Part shown: in pieces, positions 8,924-17,586 of the stretch
Numbering within the stretch: position 1 is the first letter of the stretch
Layout: each line of letters starts with the position of its first letter
NCBI GenBank assembly: GCA_964572685.1
Contig: CAZNFJ010000014.1
Coordinates: forward strand, 1-43,413
Length of the DNA: 43,413 bases
Origin: UBA2653 sp964572685
GTDB taxonomy: Bacteria > Pseudomonadota > Gammaproteobacteria > Legionellales > Legionellaceae
Direction of reading: 5' to 3'
Translations under genes and position numbers: made by a program
The notes under the pieces: generated by a model
What the model saw: only the letters and a program-made list of their open reading frames with translations
The model's database searches: none
Told to the model about the DNA's origin: nothing

Positions 8924-10301
8924 TTAAGGGGTGACGATTAGACCATACTGTTTATCAAAAGCCTCCTGTGCCTCTGGACAAGAATGACGATTATGCCAAA
9001 AATTGAATTTTGCCAACCTGAAAAGCAAATCTTGTTTGTTCATTTTAAGTTGAGTGAGTTGCCCCTGAAATTTTGTGTACTCCTGAACTTTGTTTTTTAA
9101 ATCATTTTTATAATGATTTAAATGAAGTTCTTTGGGTAACTGAACATGCTTAATAACTTCATGGGCTTCTAATCGATAGATAGGAATATCATCTACGTAT
9201 TCAAGGATATGGGCAATCAAATCAATAGACAATAACTTTAAATTCTTTTCTAAGAAAAAAGCAATCAAACGATTCAGATATTGTTGGCGTTCGAGATAAT
9301 ATTCTTTAGGTATAAGTATTTTTTGAATTGAATTAGGAACAAGCGTTTTACTTAACAAATAAACCTCAATCGTGTCTAAAATGATGTGGGAGTCTTTCAA
9401 AGTAAAATTAATTTGATTGTTTTCAAACATATTGAGTGCGGTAAATAACTTGCGAAGATGAGGAAAAGAAGTAATAAAGTCAAAATTATTTTGGTTTAAA
9501 ATACCTTTAGAGGATAAATACTGAAGCCAATCGAGTAATTCATCGGGTTTTGGATATTGAGCAACAATAGCTCGATTTTCTGGCGTAAAAATTTGTGAAG
9601 AGAATAAACAATGAAACGATCGGGCCAAGGTGTAGGAGTTGGGGTAATGGGCGACGATAGCTCGATTTTCTGGCGTAAAAATCTGTGCAGAGAATAAATA
9701 ATGAAACGATCGAGCCAAGGTGTAGGAGCTGTGGTGCTGGGCGACGATAGTAAAATTTTCTTGCGTTAAAATCCCTGCTGTAGATAANNNNNNNNNNNNN
9801 NNNNNNNNNNNNNNNNNNNNNNNNNNNNNNNNNNNNNNNNNNNNNNNNNNNNNNNNNNNNNNNNNNNNNNNNNNNNNNNNNNNNNNNATAATTAAGCGCT
9901 GAAGCCAAATTTCCGGTGTTGGAGTGTTTGGCGATGATAGTAAAATTTTCTTGCGTTAAAATCCCTGCTGTAGATAAATAATTAAGCGCTGAAGCCAAAT
10001 TTCCGGTGTTGGAGTGTTTGGCGATGATAGTATAATATTCATGCGTTAATATCCCTGCTGAGGATAAATACTTAAGTAGGTCATGCAAGTTTTTGGGGAT
10101 AAAGCCATGGTCGATGTGATGATGAAGTTGTAACAAATGACTCATCCAATTGAAATTAATGATGTCTAACTTATAAAGTTGAATGATGAGATTATCATCC
10201 AAGAAGAGATGAGCAATAATTTTGGATAGAAAATTGATGAGAGTAAAAATTATTTTGAATTGAATATCTATGATTGCAAGAAATATAATATATGGATTCA
10301 T
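8924..10301 (-). CDS. 30-residue repeat protein, candidate effector (interrupted by assembly gap)
   Basis: One gene, not two: both sides of the N run at 9788-9887 are open in frames that become continuous when the gap is removed or filled with multiples of 90 nt. Excluding the gap it encodes about 425 residues. The start may be ATG 10301 or TTG 10313; neither has a clear ribosome site. An N-terminal hydrophobic stretch (about 5-35) is followed by at least six 30-residue repeats with the pattern L..AL.YLS.AGILTQENF.IIA.H.... Some copies are nearly identical at DNA level; others have drifted (LFSAQIFTPENRAIVA). A non-repeat helical C-terminal domain of about 190 residues follows. I recall similar LLTQ.NF repeat proteins in Legionellales, where they are suspected host-interaction proteins. 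Secretion and function are inferred. Confidence 0.75.
9541..10092 (-). repeat. Tandem 90-nt coding repeats
   Basis: Direct repeats with a 90-nt unit (30 codons). Copies flanking the gap and at 9891-9980 and 9981-10070 are almost identical, for example ATTAAGCGCTGAAGCC at both 9891 and 9981. Copies at 9541-9720 form a second, diverged subtype identical to each other over long stretches. The boundaries are approximate. Confidence 0.85.
9788..9887. other. 100-N scaffold gap inside tandem repeat
   Basis: Exactly 100 Ns, a usual placeholder for a gap of unknown length. The left flank ends ...TAGATAA and the right flank starts ATAATTAAGCG; joined directly they reproduce the repeat sequence seen intact at 9971-9990. 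The true gap is therefore probably a whole number of 90-nt units (possibly zero), and the frame change across the Ns is an artefact. Confidence 0.9.
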
Positions 10302-10313
10302 TATAAGATTCAA

Positions 10314-10597
10314 GAATGATTATAGGTAAATATTGTATCTTATTGGTTATTTTTTGTCAATTTTTTTGAGATGTCTTTAAGTAGTCAAACTTTTCGATTT
10401 TGATTAAATATTTGGTATATATAAAAATATTTGTCATGAAGAATATGATGACCAGGGATTTTTTATGCAGAAAATTATTTTTTGAGAGGGCAGTTCTAAA
10501 GCGATAAAAACTTGACGAGTTTACCTATGGAATGCTTGCGTGCCTTATGAGATAATTCTCATTTATTGATAGACTTTGGTTTTGGGAAGCAAGTATT
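10314..10597. other. Intergenic region upstream of the riboflavin cluster
   Basis: About 280 bp between divergent genes, very AT-rich, presumably holding both promoters. I see no FMN riboswitch: the conserved GGGGCAGGGTG-like core is absent. A GATAAT (10551-10556) could be a -10 element for ribD, but no good -35 accompanies it at normal spacing. Confidence 0.4.
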
Positions 10598-11674
10598 TTG
10601 CAAGAGTCATATTATTTATTACAGGCACTTGAAGAAGCTCAGAAAGGGCGAGGGTTTTGTGCGCCAAATCCTGCCGTTGGTGCGGTTGCTGTTCAAAACC
10701 AACAAATTATTGCTCGAGGCTATCATCATGGGGCAGGTCAGGCTCACGCTGAAGTTGAATGTCTTTCTCAAATTCCTGCCAACACCCCAAATGTGACTTT
10801 ATATATTACATTAGAGCCATGTAATCACTTTGGTCGAACACCACCTTGTGTGAACGCAATCATAGCCCATGGAATAAAACGCGTGGTTTATGGGATGCGT
10901 GATCCGAATTTGGTGGTGCGTTCCTTGAGCTCCGATGACATTCTAAATCAACAAGGCATTCTTTCAGATTATCACCCTATGCCTGAGATTACGGCTTTTT
11001 ATCAAAGTTATGTCTATTGGACGCAATACCAAAGACCTTGGGTGAGTTTGAAATGGGCGCAAACCCTCGATGCTAAGAATGGTTTAAAAGACGAGGTTAT
11101 TCATTTTACTCATCAAGAAGTTTACCTCTTTACCCATCAACAAAGATATCTAAGTGATGCATTGTTAACGAGCGCACAAACTTTGATTACTGATCAAGCG
11201 CAATTCACAGCTCGTATTGCTCAAGAGGTATTGCCGAAGCCCTTAATGATTTTGGACCGTACTTTACGTTTAACTGGCATGGAAAAATGCTTTTTATTTA
11301 AACGACCCATATTTATATTTCATGATAAAGCTTATATACCCCATTTTCATCATCCTGATGTTCAGTATATTGCCATGGATACGATGGATGGTTTTTTGAA
11401 TTTATCGGCTATTTTGGAATATGTGGGCGCAATGGGCGTTCAAGATTTGTGGGTCGAGGCTGGTTCAAGATTGACTGCTGCTTTGCATGAGCGTGACTTG
11501 GTGAATACCACCCATATTTATATTGCGCCTTTGGTTTTTGGTAAATCAGGAACAGAAGCTTATCAGCTTCCATTTGATGCTTTTCAAAAGCCTTTTGATA
11601 TTCAATGGATTCCCATGGGGCGCGATGTTCGTGCACTTATTAATTGGTCGAGGTCGCCATGTTTACAGGATTAG
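10598..11674 (+). CDS. ribD: Bifunctional riboflavin deaminase/reductase RibD
   Basis: 358 residues starting at TTG 10598, with GGGAAG upstream. It carries out two steps after GTP cyclohydrolase II: deamination of the pyrimidine, then reduction of the ribose side chain. The deaminase domain (1-145) has the zinc-site residues H50-A-E52 and PC75NHFGRTPPC84, and the PNP and G motifs expected. The reductase domain (about 150-358) begins PWVSLKWAQTLDAKNG. The stretch that usually contains the NADPH-binding ADDP..T pattern is shortened and reads SAQTLITDQAQFTAR, so this half is divergent. The gene overlaps ribC by 16 bp. It is first in the cluster ribD-ribC-ribBA-ribH. Confidence 0.93.
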   Translation: MQESYYLLQALEEAQKGRGFCAPNPAVGAVAVQNQQIIARGYHHGAGQAHAEVECLSQIPANTPNVTLYITLEPCNHFGRTPPCVNAIIAHGIKRVVYGMRDPNLVVRSLSSDDILNQQGILSDYHPMPEITAFYQSYVYWTQYQRPWVSLKWAQTLDAKNGLKDEVIHFTHQEVYLFTHQQRYLSDALLTSAQTLITDQAQFTARIAQEVLPKPLMILDRTLRLTGMEKCFLFKRPIFIFHDKAYIPHFHHPDVQYIAMDTMDGFLNLSAILEYVGAMGVQDLWVEAGSRLTAALHERDLVNTTHIYIAPLVFGKSGTEAYQLPFDAFQKPFDIQWIPMGRDVRALINWSRSPCLQD

Positions 11675-12276
11675 TGGATGCGCTTGGGGTCGTTGTACAT
11701 TTTGAGTCTCAAGAACATCATGCGGTTTTACAATTACAATGTTCATATTCCCATTTTCAACTGGGAGAAAGTATTGCGGTGAATGGCGTTTGCCTTACCT
11801 TGGTTGATTTTCATCAACAAGTGGTTACTTTTGATATTTCTTCTGAAACGCTGAAGGTGACCAATCTTGGAGAGTTAAAGATAGGGGATAGGGTGCATTG
11901 TGAGCGTGCTATGGAAGCAGGTGGCCGACTGGGAGGTCATGTGGTCACTGGACACGTAGATACCACGGTTAAAGTAATTTCTTTGGAAACACAAGATGAT
12001 TATGTTAAACTATTCGTTGGTGAATTCTCAAAAGAAGAATGCTTATTTTTAATCAAGAAAGGCTCTATTGCTATAAATGGTGTGAGCTTAACAATCAATG
12101 AAGTTAATGACGCATCGATTTCGTTGATGCTGGTACCCCATACTCTCCAGCAGACGACTTTTTCTGATTTAAAAATTGGCCAAATTCTTAATGTGGAATT
12201 TGATTATATGACGCGAATCATCGCGCAACAATTAAAACTTTTACTCAGTGATTCTCACTTTATCAGTGGTTTATAG
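11659..12276 (+). CDS. ribC: Riboflavin synthase, alpha subunit
   Basis: 205 residues from ATG 11659 (MFTGLVDALG, the typical family start; an in-frame GTG at 11644 is less likely). The enzyme dismutates two 6,7-dimethyl-8-ribityllumazine molecules into riboflavin. Two lumazine-binding repeats are visible: MFTGLV, INGVCLTLVD and GGRLGGHVVTGHVD in the first half, and AINGVSLTINEV with ISLMLVPHTL in the second. The gene overlaps the end of ribD, which suggests translational coupling, and ribBA follows after 18 bp. Called ribE in some nomenclatures. Confidence 0.95.
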   Translation: MFTGLVDALGVVVHFESQEHHAVLQLQCSYSHFQLGESIAVNGVCLTLVDFHQQVVTFDISSETLKVTNLGELKIGDRVHCERAMEAGGRLGGHVVTGHVDTTVKVISLETQDDYVKLFVGEFSKEECLFLIKKGSIAINGVSLTINEVNDASISLMLVPHTLQQTTFSDLKIGQILNVEFDYMTRIIAQQLKLLLSDSHFISGL

Positions 12277-12294
12277 GAAACCTAGAGAGGGTAC

Positions 12295-13512
12295 ATGTTG
12301 AATTTTAAAAATACCGTTAAACATGCCATTAATGTATTAAAAGCAGGCGGTATGGTCATCTTGGTTGATGATGAGCATCGAGAAAATGAAGGTGATTTGG
12401 TGATGGCCGCAGAATTTGTCACGCCCGATGCAATTAATTTCATGGCTAAATATGGTCGTGGCTTGATTTGTATGCCTTTGACTGAAGAAAAAATTCAGCA
12501 GTTACAGTTGCCTATGATGACCTCGCATAATCGCTCACCTTATCAAACCGCATTTACGGTTTCTATTGAAGCTGCAAATGGTGTACAAACCGGTATTTCG
12601 GCTGCCGATAGAGCGCATACCATCCAGGTCGCTATTAGTGAACATGCAACAGCGTCTGATATTATTTCTCCAGGACATGTTTTTCCATTAAAGGCAAGAC
12701 CTTTAGGTGTTTTAGAACGACGTGGCCAAACGGAAGGTAGTATCGATTTAATGAAAATGGCCGGGCTAAAATCTGCATCTGTTATTTGTGAAATCATGAA
12801 TGATGATGGCACCATGAGTCGACGTGATCAACTGCAAACCTTTGCAAAAACACATCATTTACCCATGGTTACTATTCAAGATATTTTTAATTATCGTGTT
12901 CAAAATGAAGTTTTAGTTTTTGAAGAAATTGCTGCTCGAATTCCATTAAAGGACTTTGGTGATTTCAAAATGATTCTTTTTAAGAACCTTTTTGACTCTC
13001 TTGAACATTTTGTATTATACAAGCCTTTAAAAGATGACAAAAAGGCGCCTTTGGTTCGTATTCATTCTGAGTGTGTCACCGGTGATTTATTGGGTTCTTT
13101 AAAATGTGATTGTGGTCCTCAATTTCATCAAGCACTGGATTTGATTAATCAAGAAGGTGGGTATTTGCTATATCTTCGTCAGGAAGGACGAGGCATTGGT
13201 TTGGCCAATAAATTAAAAGCATATGTCCTTCAGGAATCAGGTCGTGATACTGTTGATGCGAATATTGAATTGGGTTTACCCGTTGATAATCGTGAATATC
13301 ATTTGGCTTACCAGTTTCTTAAGCATTTTGATCATCAACGTATTCGTTTAATGACCAATAATCCAGCTAAAATCAAAGCATTGGAATTCTATGGAATTCA
13401 AGTGGAAGAGCGTATTCCTGTGATTGCTTCAACCAATCCAGAAAATCAAAAATATATCGAAACCAAAATCAGTAAATTAGGTCATTTTATTCAAAAACCC
13501 CCGCGGGAGTAA
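12295..13512 (+). CDS. ribBA: DHBP synthase / GTP cyclohydrolase II fusion RibBA
   Basis: 405 residues. The N-terminal half (1-205) is 3,4-dihydroxy-2-butanone 4-phosphate synthase, with DDEHRENEGD near residue 25-35 and the GHVFPL motif. The C-terminal half (about 207-405) is GTP cyclohydrolase II: the zinc cysteines C260, C271 and C273 are intact in SECVTGDLLGSLKCDCG, and RQEGRGIGL follows. In some proteobacterial RibBA proteins the RibA half is degenerate; here the zinc and catalytic motifs look complete. The protein therefore supplies both precursors, from GTP and from ribulose 5-phosphate. GAGAGGG-like ribosome site upstream, in the rib cluster. Confidence 0.95.
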   Translation: MLNFKNTVKHAINVLKAGGMVILVDDEHRENEGDLVMAAEFVTPDAINFMAKYGRGLICMPLTEEKIQQLQLPMMTSHNRSPYQTAFTVSIEAANGVQTGISAADRAHTIQVAISEHATASDIISPGHVFPLKARPLGVLERRGQTEGSIDLMKMAGLKSASVICEIMNDDGTMSRRDQLQTFAKTHHLPMVTIQDIFNYRVQNEVLVFEEIAARIPLKDFGDFKMILFKNLFDSLEHFVLYKPLKDDKKAPLVRIHSECVTGDLLGSLKCDCGPQFHQALDLINQEGGYLLYLRQEGRGIGLANKLKAYVLQESGRDTVDANIELGLPVDNREYHLAYQFLKHFDHQRIRLMTNNPAKIKALEFYGIQVEERIPVIASTNPENQKYIETKISKLGHFIQKPPRE

Positions 13513-13518
13513 TAGGTC

Positions 13519-13989
13519 ATGAGAGTGATTAAAGCAGGACAGGCCTTGGATATCAAAGCTTGTCGAATTGCTATTGTAGTGAGTTTGTTTAATGCATTTA
13601 TAACCGATCGTTTGCGTTTTGGTTGTGTGCAGCAATTGATAAATCAAGGTGTTGCCGAAGAACATTTAACCATAGTGGAAGTGCCTGGGGCAGTAGAATT
13701 ACCATTGACCTCGAAATTATTGGCTCAAACTAAGAAATATGATGTTATCATCATGTTGGGTAGTGTCATCAGAGGCGATACCGATCATTACGATTACGTA
13801 TGTCAACAAGTCAGTTATGGATGTCAGCATATTGCGCTTGAAAACGGTTTACCGGTTATTTTTGGTGTTCTCACCACAGATAATGAAGAACAAGCACTTG
13901 CCAGGGTTGGCGGTTTGCATGGTCATAAAGGGGTGGATGCAGCTGATGCAGCCTTGACCATGTTGGATATCATCAAACAAATCCGATAA
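13519..13989 (+). CDS. ribH: 6,7-Dimethyl-8-ribityllumazine synthase RibH
   Basis: 156 residues, normal family length. It condenses the RibD product (after dephosphorylation) with the RibB product. Motifs present are EVPGAVELPL (substrate loop), IMLGSVIRGDTDHYDYV with the expected catalytic histidine, and PVIFGVLTTDNEEQA. It follows ribBA after 6 bp and precedes pyrG by 11 bp, so it probably lies in one long transcript. nusB, a common neighbour of ribH, is absent. Confidence 0.96.
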   Translation: MRVIKAGQALDIKACRIAIVVSLFNAFITDRLRFGCVQQLINQGVAEEHLTIVEVPGAVELPLTSKLLAQTKKYDVIIMLGSVIRGDTDHYDYVCQQVSYGCQHIALENGLPVIFGVLTTDNEEQALARVGGLHGHKGVDAADAALTMLDIIKQIR

Positions 13990-14000
13990 AGGTGAGTGAT

Positions 14001-15614
14001 ATGACACAATATATTTTTATAACCGGTGGAGTCGTTTCTTCTTTAGGAAAAGGCATTGCTGCGGCATCATTAGCGGCAATTCTTGAAGCCCGTGGCTTGA
14101 AGGTTACTTTAATTAAACTAGATCCTTACATTAATGTTGATCCTGGTACCATGAGTCCTTTTCAGCATGGTGAAGTGTATGTTACACATGATGGTGCAGA
14201 AACCGATTTAGATTTGGGTCATTATGAGCGCTTCATACGCACTACCATGACCAAAATGAATAATTTCACATCCGGACGTATTTATGAAAATGTCATTAAA
14301 AAAGAACGTCGTGGAGATTATTTAGGAAGTACAGTACAAGTTATTCCACATATTACCAACGAAATCAAACGTTGCATTAAAATGGGTGCTGAACATGTAG
14401 ATGTCGCCTTGGTGGAAATAGGTGGCACAGTGGGTGATATTGAGTCCTTACCCTTTTTAGAATCCATTCGTCAAATGCGCATGGAGTTGGGCAGTAAAAA
14501 TACCTTGTTTATTCATTTGACTTTGGTGCCTTATATTGCAACTTCGGGGGAAACCAAAACCAAACCAACTCAACATTCGGTTAAAGAATTACGCTCCATA
14601 GGTATTCAGCCTGATATTTTAATTTGTCGTTCTGAGCAAGGCTTATCAGAACACGATCGTGAAAAAATTGCACTTTTTAGTAATGTTGAGAAAAAAGCGG
14701 TCATTAGCTTACAAGATGCCAAAAGTATTTATCAAATTCCTATGATTTTAAATCAGGAAGGTTTGGATGAGGCTGTGGTTGAACGTTTGGGTATTGAAGC
14801 AAAGCCTGCGGATTTATCTGATTGGCAAAAAGTGGTTGATGCACAATTTTCTCCTAACAAAACAATTAAAATTGCCATTGTGGGCAAATATACTGAATTA
14901 AGCGATGCATATAAATCAATCAATGAATCCTTGATGCATGCGGGTATTGATACTAAAACCAAAGTTGAACTTGTTTATCTCGATGCAGATAGACTTACCG
15001 ATGAAGGCACAAATCTTTTAAAAGATGTACAAGGTATTTTAGTGCCTGGTGGTTTTGGGCATCGTGGCATTGAAGGAAAAATCAAAGCGATTCAGTATGC
15101 ACGAGAAAATCATATTCCTTTCTTTGGGATTTGTTTGGGAATGCAAACGGCGGTGATTGAGTTTGCAAGAAATGTCGTAGGTTTTGCTGACGCCAATTCT
15201 ACCGAGTTTGATAAAAAAACAACGCATCCGGTCATTGGTTTGATTCAGGAGTGGCGAACATCGGATGGACGTATTGAACAACGAGATGAACAAGCCGATT
15301 TAGGTGGAACCATGCGTTTGGGTGCTTATTGTTGTGAAGTGCAACCTAACACATTAGCCCATTCAATTTATGCCCAAGATAATATAATGGAAAGACATCG
15401 TCATCGTTATGAAGTCAACGAAAACTTTGTTAAGGATTTAGAAAAACATGGACTGGTTGTGTCCGGTCGAGCAGCAGATAGCACCTTGGTTGAAATGATT
15501 GAATTGCCATCGCATCCATTTTTTATTGCTTGTCAGTTTCATCCTGAGTTTTTATCAACCCCAAGAAATCCACATCCTCTGTTTGTGAATTTTGTAAAAG
15601 CTGCTTCAAAATAA
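14001..15614 (+). CDS. pyrG: CTP synthase
   Basis: 537 residues from ATG 14001, which begins MTQYIFITGGVVSSLGKG as in the family; an in-frame GTG at 13992 overlaps the ribosome site AAGGTGA and is less likely. It converts UTP to CTP using ATP and glutamine. The synthase domain contains the P-loop GGVVSSLGKG and the DPYINVDPGTMSP segment. The C-terminal class I glutamine amidotransferase contains PGGFGHRG, the nucleophile C378 in FGICLGMQ, and the FHPEF histidine/glutamate near the end. It is followed after 13 bp by kdsA. Confidence 0.97.
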   Translation: MTQYIFITGGVVSSLGKGIAAASLAAILEARGLKVTLIKLDPYINVDPGTMSPFQHGEVYVTHDGAETDLDLGHYERFIRTTMTKMNNFTSGRIYENVIKKERRGDYLGSTVQVIPHITNEIKRCIKMGAEHVDVALVEIGGTVGDIESLPFLESIRQMRMELGSKNTLFIHLTLVPYIATSGETKTKPTQHSVKELRSIGIQPDILICRSEQGLSEHDREKIALFSNVEKKAVISLQDAKSIYQIPMILNQEGLDEAVVERLGIEAKPADLSDWQKVVDAQFSPNKTIKIAIVGKYTELSDAYKSINESLMHAGIDTKTKVELVYLDADRLTDEGTNLLKDVQGILVPGGFGHRGIEGKIKAIQYARENHIPFFGICLGMQTAVIEFARNVVGFADANSTEFDKKTTHPVIGLIQEWRTSDGRIEQRDEQADLGGTMRLGAYCCEVQPNTLAHSIYAQDNIMERHRHRYEVNENFVKDLEKHGLVVSGRAADSTLVEMIELPSHPFFIACQFHPEFLSTPRNPHPLFVNFVKAASK

Positions 15615-15627
15615 TCAAGGAGTAACA

Positions 15628-16464
15628 ATGAAGTTAAATGGCATTTCGGTTGGATTACAATATCCTTTCTTTCTGATTGCAGGACCTTGTGTGATTGAAA
15701 GTGAAAAAATGGCGATGCTCACAGCCGAATTTTTAAAAAAATTAACGGATGAGCTACAAATACCCTTTGTTTACAAGTCTTCATTTGATAAGGCGAATCG
15801 CTCTTCGGATAAAAGTTATCGTGGACCCGGTATGGCCAAAGGTTTAGATATTTTACAGAAAGTCAAAGAAACCTTTGGTTTGATGATTTTAACCGATGTT
15901 CATGAAGACACACCTTTAGATGAAGTTTCTGAAGTTGTGGATATTTTACAAACACCAGCATTTTTGTGTCGACAAACCAACTTTATTAAAAAAGTGGCCG
16001 CAACTCAAAAACCGGTGAATATAAAAAAAGGACAATTTTTATCGCCCTGGGAAATGAAGCATGTGGTTGAAAAAGCCAAAGCGACTGGCAATCAACAAAT
16101 CATGGTCTGTGAGCGCGGTGCGTCTTTTGGTTACAATAATCTGGTATCAGATATGCGTTCGCTTGCTATTATGCGTGAAACCGAGTGTCCTGTGGTTTAT
16201 GATGCCACTCATTCGGTGCAATTGCCCGGTGCGGGCAATGGGGCATCAAGCGGCAATCGTGAATTTGTGCCAGTACTGGCTCGAGCGGCGGTGGCCTCTG
16301 GAATATCAGGTTTATTTATGGAAACGCATCCTAAACCTGAAGAAGCTTTAAGTGACGGTCCAAATAGTTGGCCACTACACTTAATGAAACCCTTATTACA
16401 ACAATTAAAAGATATCGATCAGGTGATAAAGTCTGCTGATCGTTGGATGGAAACCGAGGTATAA
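15628..16464 (+). CDS. kdsA: 3-Deoxy-D-manno-octulosonate 8-phosphate synthase
   Basis: 278 residues, normal for KdsA. It condenses phosphoenolpyruvate with arabinose 5-phosphate to make the Kdo precursor for lipopolysaccharide, so the cell has an LPS-type outer membrane. Motifs include AGPCVIESE (residues 15-23), YKSSFDKANRSS, PAFLCRQTNF and a HPKPEEALSDGPNSW segment near the C-terminus. A strong ribosome site AAGGAG precedes the ATG. The order pyrG-kdsA is common in gammaproteobacteria. Confidence 0.97.
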   Translation: MKLNGISVGLQYPFFLIAGPCVIESEKMAMLTAEFLKKLTDELQIPFVYKSSFDKANRSSDKSYRGPGMAKGLDILQKVKETFGLMILTDVHEDTPLDEVSEVVDILQTPAFLCRQTNFIKKVAATQKPVNIKKGQFLSPWEMKHVVEKAKATGNQQIMVCERGASFGYNNLVSDMRSLAIMRETECPVVYDATHSVQLPGAGNGASSGNREFVPVLARAAVASGISGLFMETHPKPEEALSDGPNSWPLHLMKPLLQQLKDIDQVIKSADRWMETEV

Positions 16465-16465
16465 A

Positions 16466-16933
16466 ATGACAGATGCACAAAAAAATATTTGGCCCGGTCG
16501 TATGGGGCATGTTTTGGCATGGCTGGGAACGATTCCTTTTATCTTGGCTCTATTGGTGAGTTTGACAGCTTATCGTTTACAAGTATGGCCATTTCTCGTC
16601 GTCATTGTAAGTACTTATGCGGCCATGATTGTCACTTTTATTGCGGGCAGTCATTGGGGATTATCTTCTAAAATTCCACATAAAAATGCAAAAAAAGTGA
16701 TGATTTATAGTAATGCCATCACGCTATTTGCCTGGCTGGGCATTTTATTTCCTTCCTGGATTATCAGTTGGCTGATTGTTTTGAGCTGCTATTGGTTTGC
16801 TTATTTGTTGGATAAAACCATTCAACGTCACGGTGGCTGCGATGTCTCGTATGTAAAAATGCGATTACATGTGACGAGTATGGTGACTGCTATTTTATTT
16901 ATCTTGATCTTTTTAGGCCGATTTGAGTTGTAA
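16466..16933 (+). CDS. DUF3429-family membrane protein
   Basis: 155 residues with about four to five transmembrane helices and no soluble domain. The GSHWG motif after the second or third helix (about 65-69) and the overall length fit the DUF3429 family of inner-membrane proteins of unknown function. It starts one base after the kdsA stop, so it is very likely cotranscribed with kdsA. Nothing in the sequence points to a substrate. Confidence 0.75.
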   Translation: MTDAQKNIWPGRMGHVLAWLGTIPFILALLVSLTAYRLQVWPFLVVIVSTYAAMIVTFIAGSHWGLSSKIPHKNAKKVMIYSNAITLFAWLGILFPSWIISWLIVLSCYWFAYLLDKTIQRHGGCDVSYVKMRLHVTSMVTAILFILIFLGRFEL

Positions 16934-16942
16934 TTACCAAGG

Positions 16943-16978
16943 TCGATAAATGCTATCTTTTAGGTTGGCATTTATCGA
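16943..16978 (+). terminator. Inverted repeat downstream of the rib-pyrG-kdsA block
   Basis: A perfect 11-bp stem, TCGATAAATGC (16943-16953) and GCATTTATCGA (16968-16978), with a 14-nt loop. It is placed right for the end of the long operon, but no T run follows and the stem is AT-rich, so it is not a canonical intrinsic terminator. Confidence 0.4.
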
Positions 16979-17097
16979 AATCCCAAAGTTTGTTCGAGAG
17001 ATATTCTAGGCTCTGTCTGAAATAATTTTTTCTTAATTTCAATCAAAATGATTATATTTGTCCTATTCTTATTTTAAAGGATAAGATGAGGTAGAGA

Positions 17098-17586
17098 ATG
17101 AAATTTTTTGTTTGCATATTAAGTTTTTGCTCAAGTATCACCTTTGCGGATACATTGCTCGTGTGTGTGGGCGATGTTAATCGTTGTTATATTGCCCAAT
17201 TGGTGGCCAGTGAGTTCTTGTACCATCCCAGCGTGGCTAGGTCGCTAAATGGATCGTTTTCACCCGATGTAAAAGCAATCGATGTTCTAAATAATTGGAA
17301 TATACAAGAAACGGGGACGGTGGGGCAATTGAATGATGAAGCACTTTTAAAAGCAGATTTAATTTTAACCATGACGAAAAAAGAAAAAGAACAGTTGATT
17401 CGTTCTTACCCGCGATTTTCAAAAAAGATTTCGACCTTATCAGAATGCGCTTTAGGAAAAAATGTTGATATGGCCTCTTTAGATGGAAAAGATTTCAAGA
17501 CCTATGAACAAAGTCGTGATCAAATTTTTGATTATGAAGACATGATTTCTGTTAAAGGATGGCGTTGCGATGCTCCTAATCATTAA
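17098..17586 (+). CDS. Exported low-molecular-weight phosphotyrosine-phosphatase-like protein
   Basis: 162 residues. A 17-residue signal peptide (MKFFVCILSFCSSITFA) is followed almost at once by LVCVGDVNRCYIAQLVA, a variant of the LMW-PTP N-terminal loop VCxGNxCRSPxA. The CX5R signature is retained as C23-V-G-D-V-N-R29. Downstream, ADLILTMTKKEKEQLI (about 106-121) matches the DLIL.M segment of the family. The usual DP motif carrying the general acid near residue 120-130 is not obvious; candidates are D residues in MASLDGKDF. LMW-PTPs are normally cytoplasmic, so export is unusual. GAGG ribosome site. The gene overlaps the next by 17 bp. It could be a secreted phosphatase or an inactive phosphate-binding relative. 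Confidence 0.7.
   Translation: MKFFVCILSFCSSITFADTLLVCVGDVNRCYIAQLVASEFLYHPSVARSLNGSFSPDVKAIDVLNNWNIQETGTVGQLNDEALLKADLILTMTKKEKEQLIRSYPRFSKKISTLSECALGKNVDMASLDGKDFKTYEQSRDQIFDYEDMISVKGWRCDAPNH

Noticed and set aside
9540..10313. Two overlapping genes at 8924-9718 and 9540-10313
   Set aside because: The overlap comes from the 100-N placeholder shifting the frame; the repeat register shows a single gene.
10314..10597. FMN riboswitch expected upstream of riboflavin genes
   Set aside because: The conserved core sequences of the element are not present in the leader.
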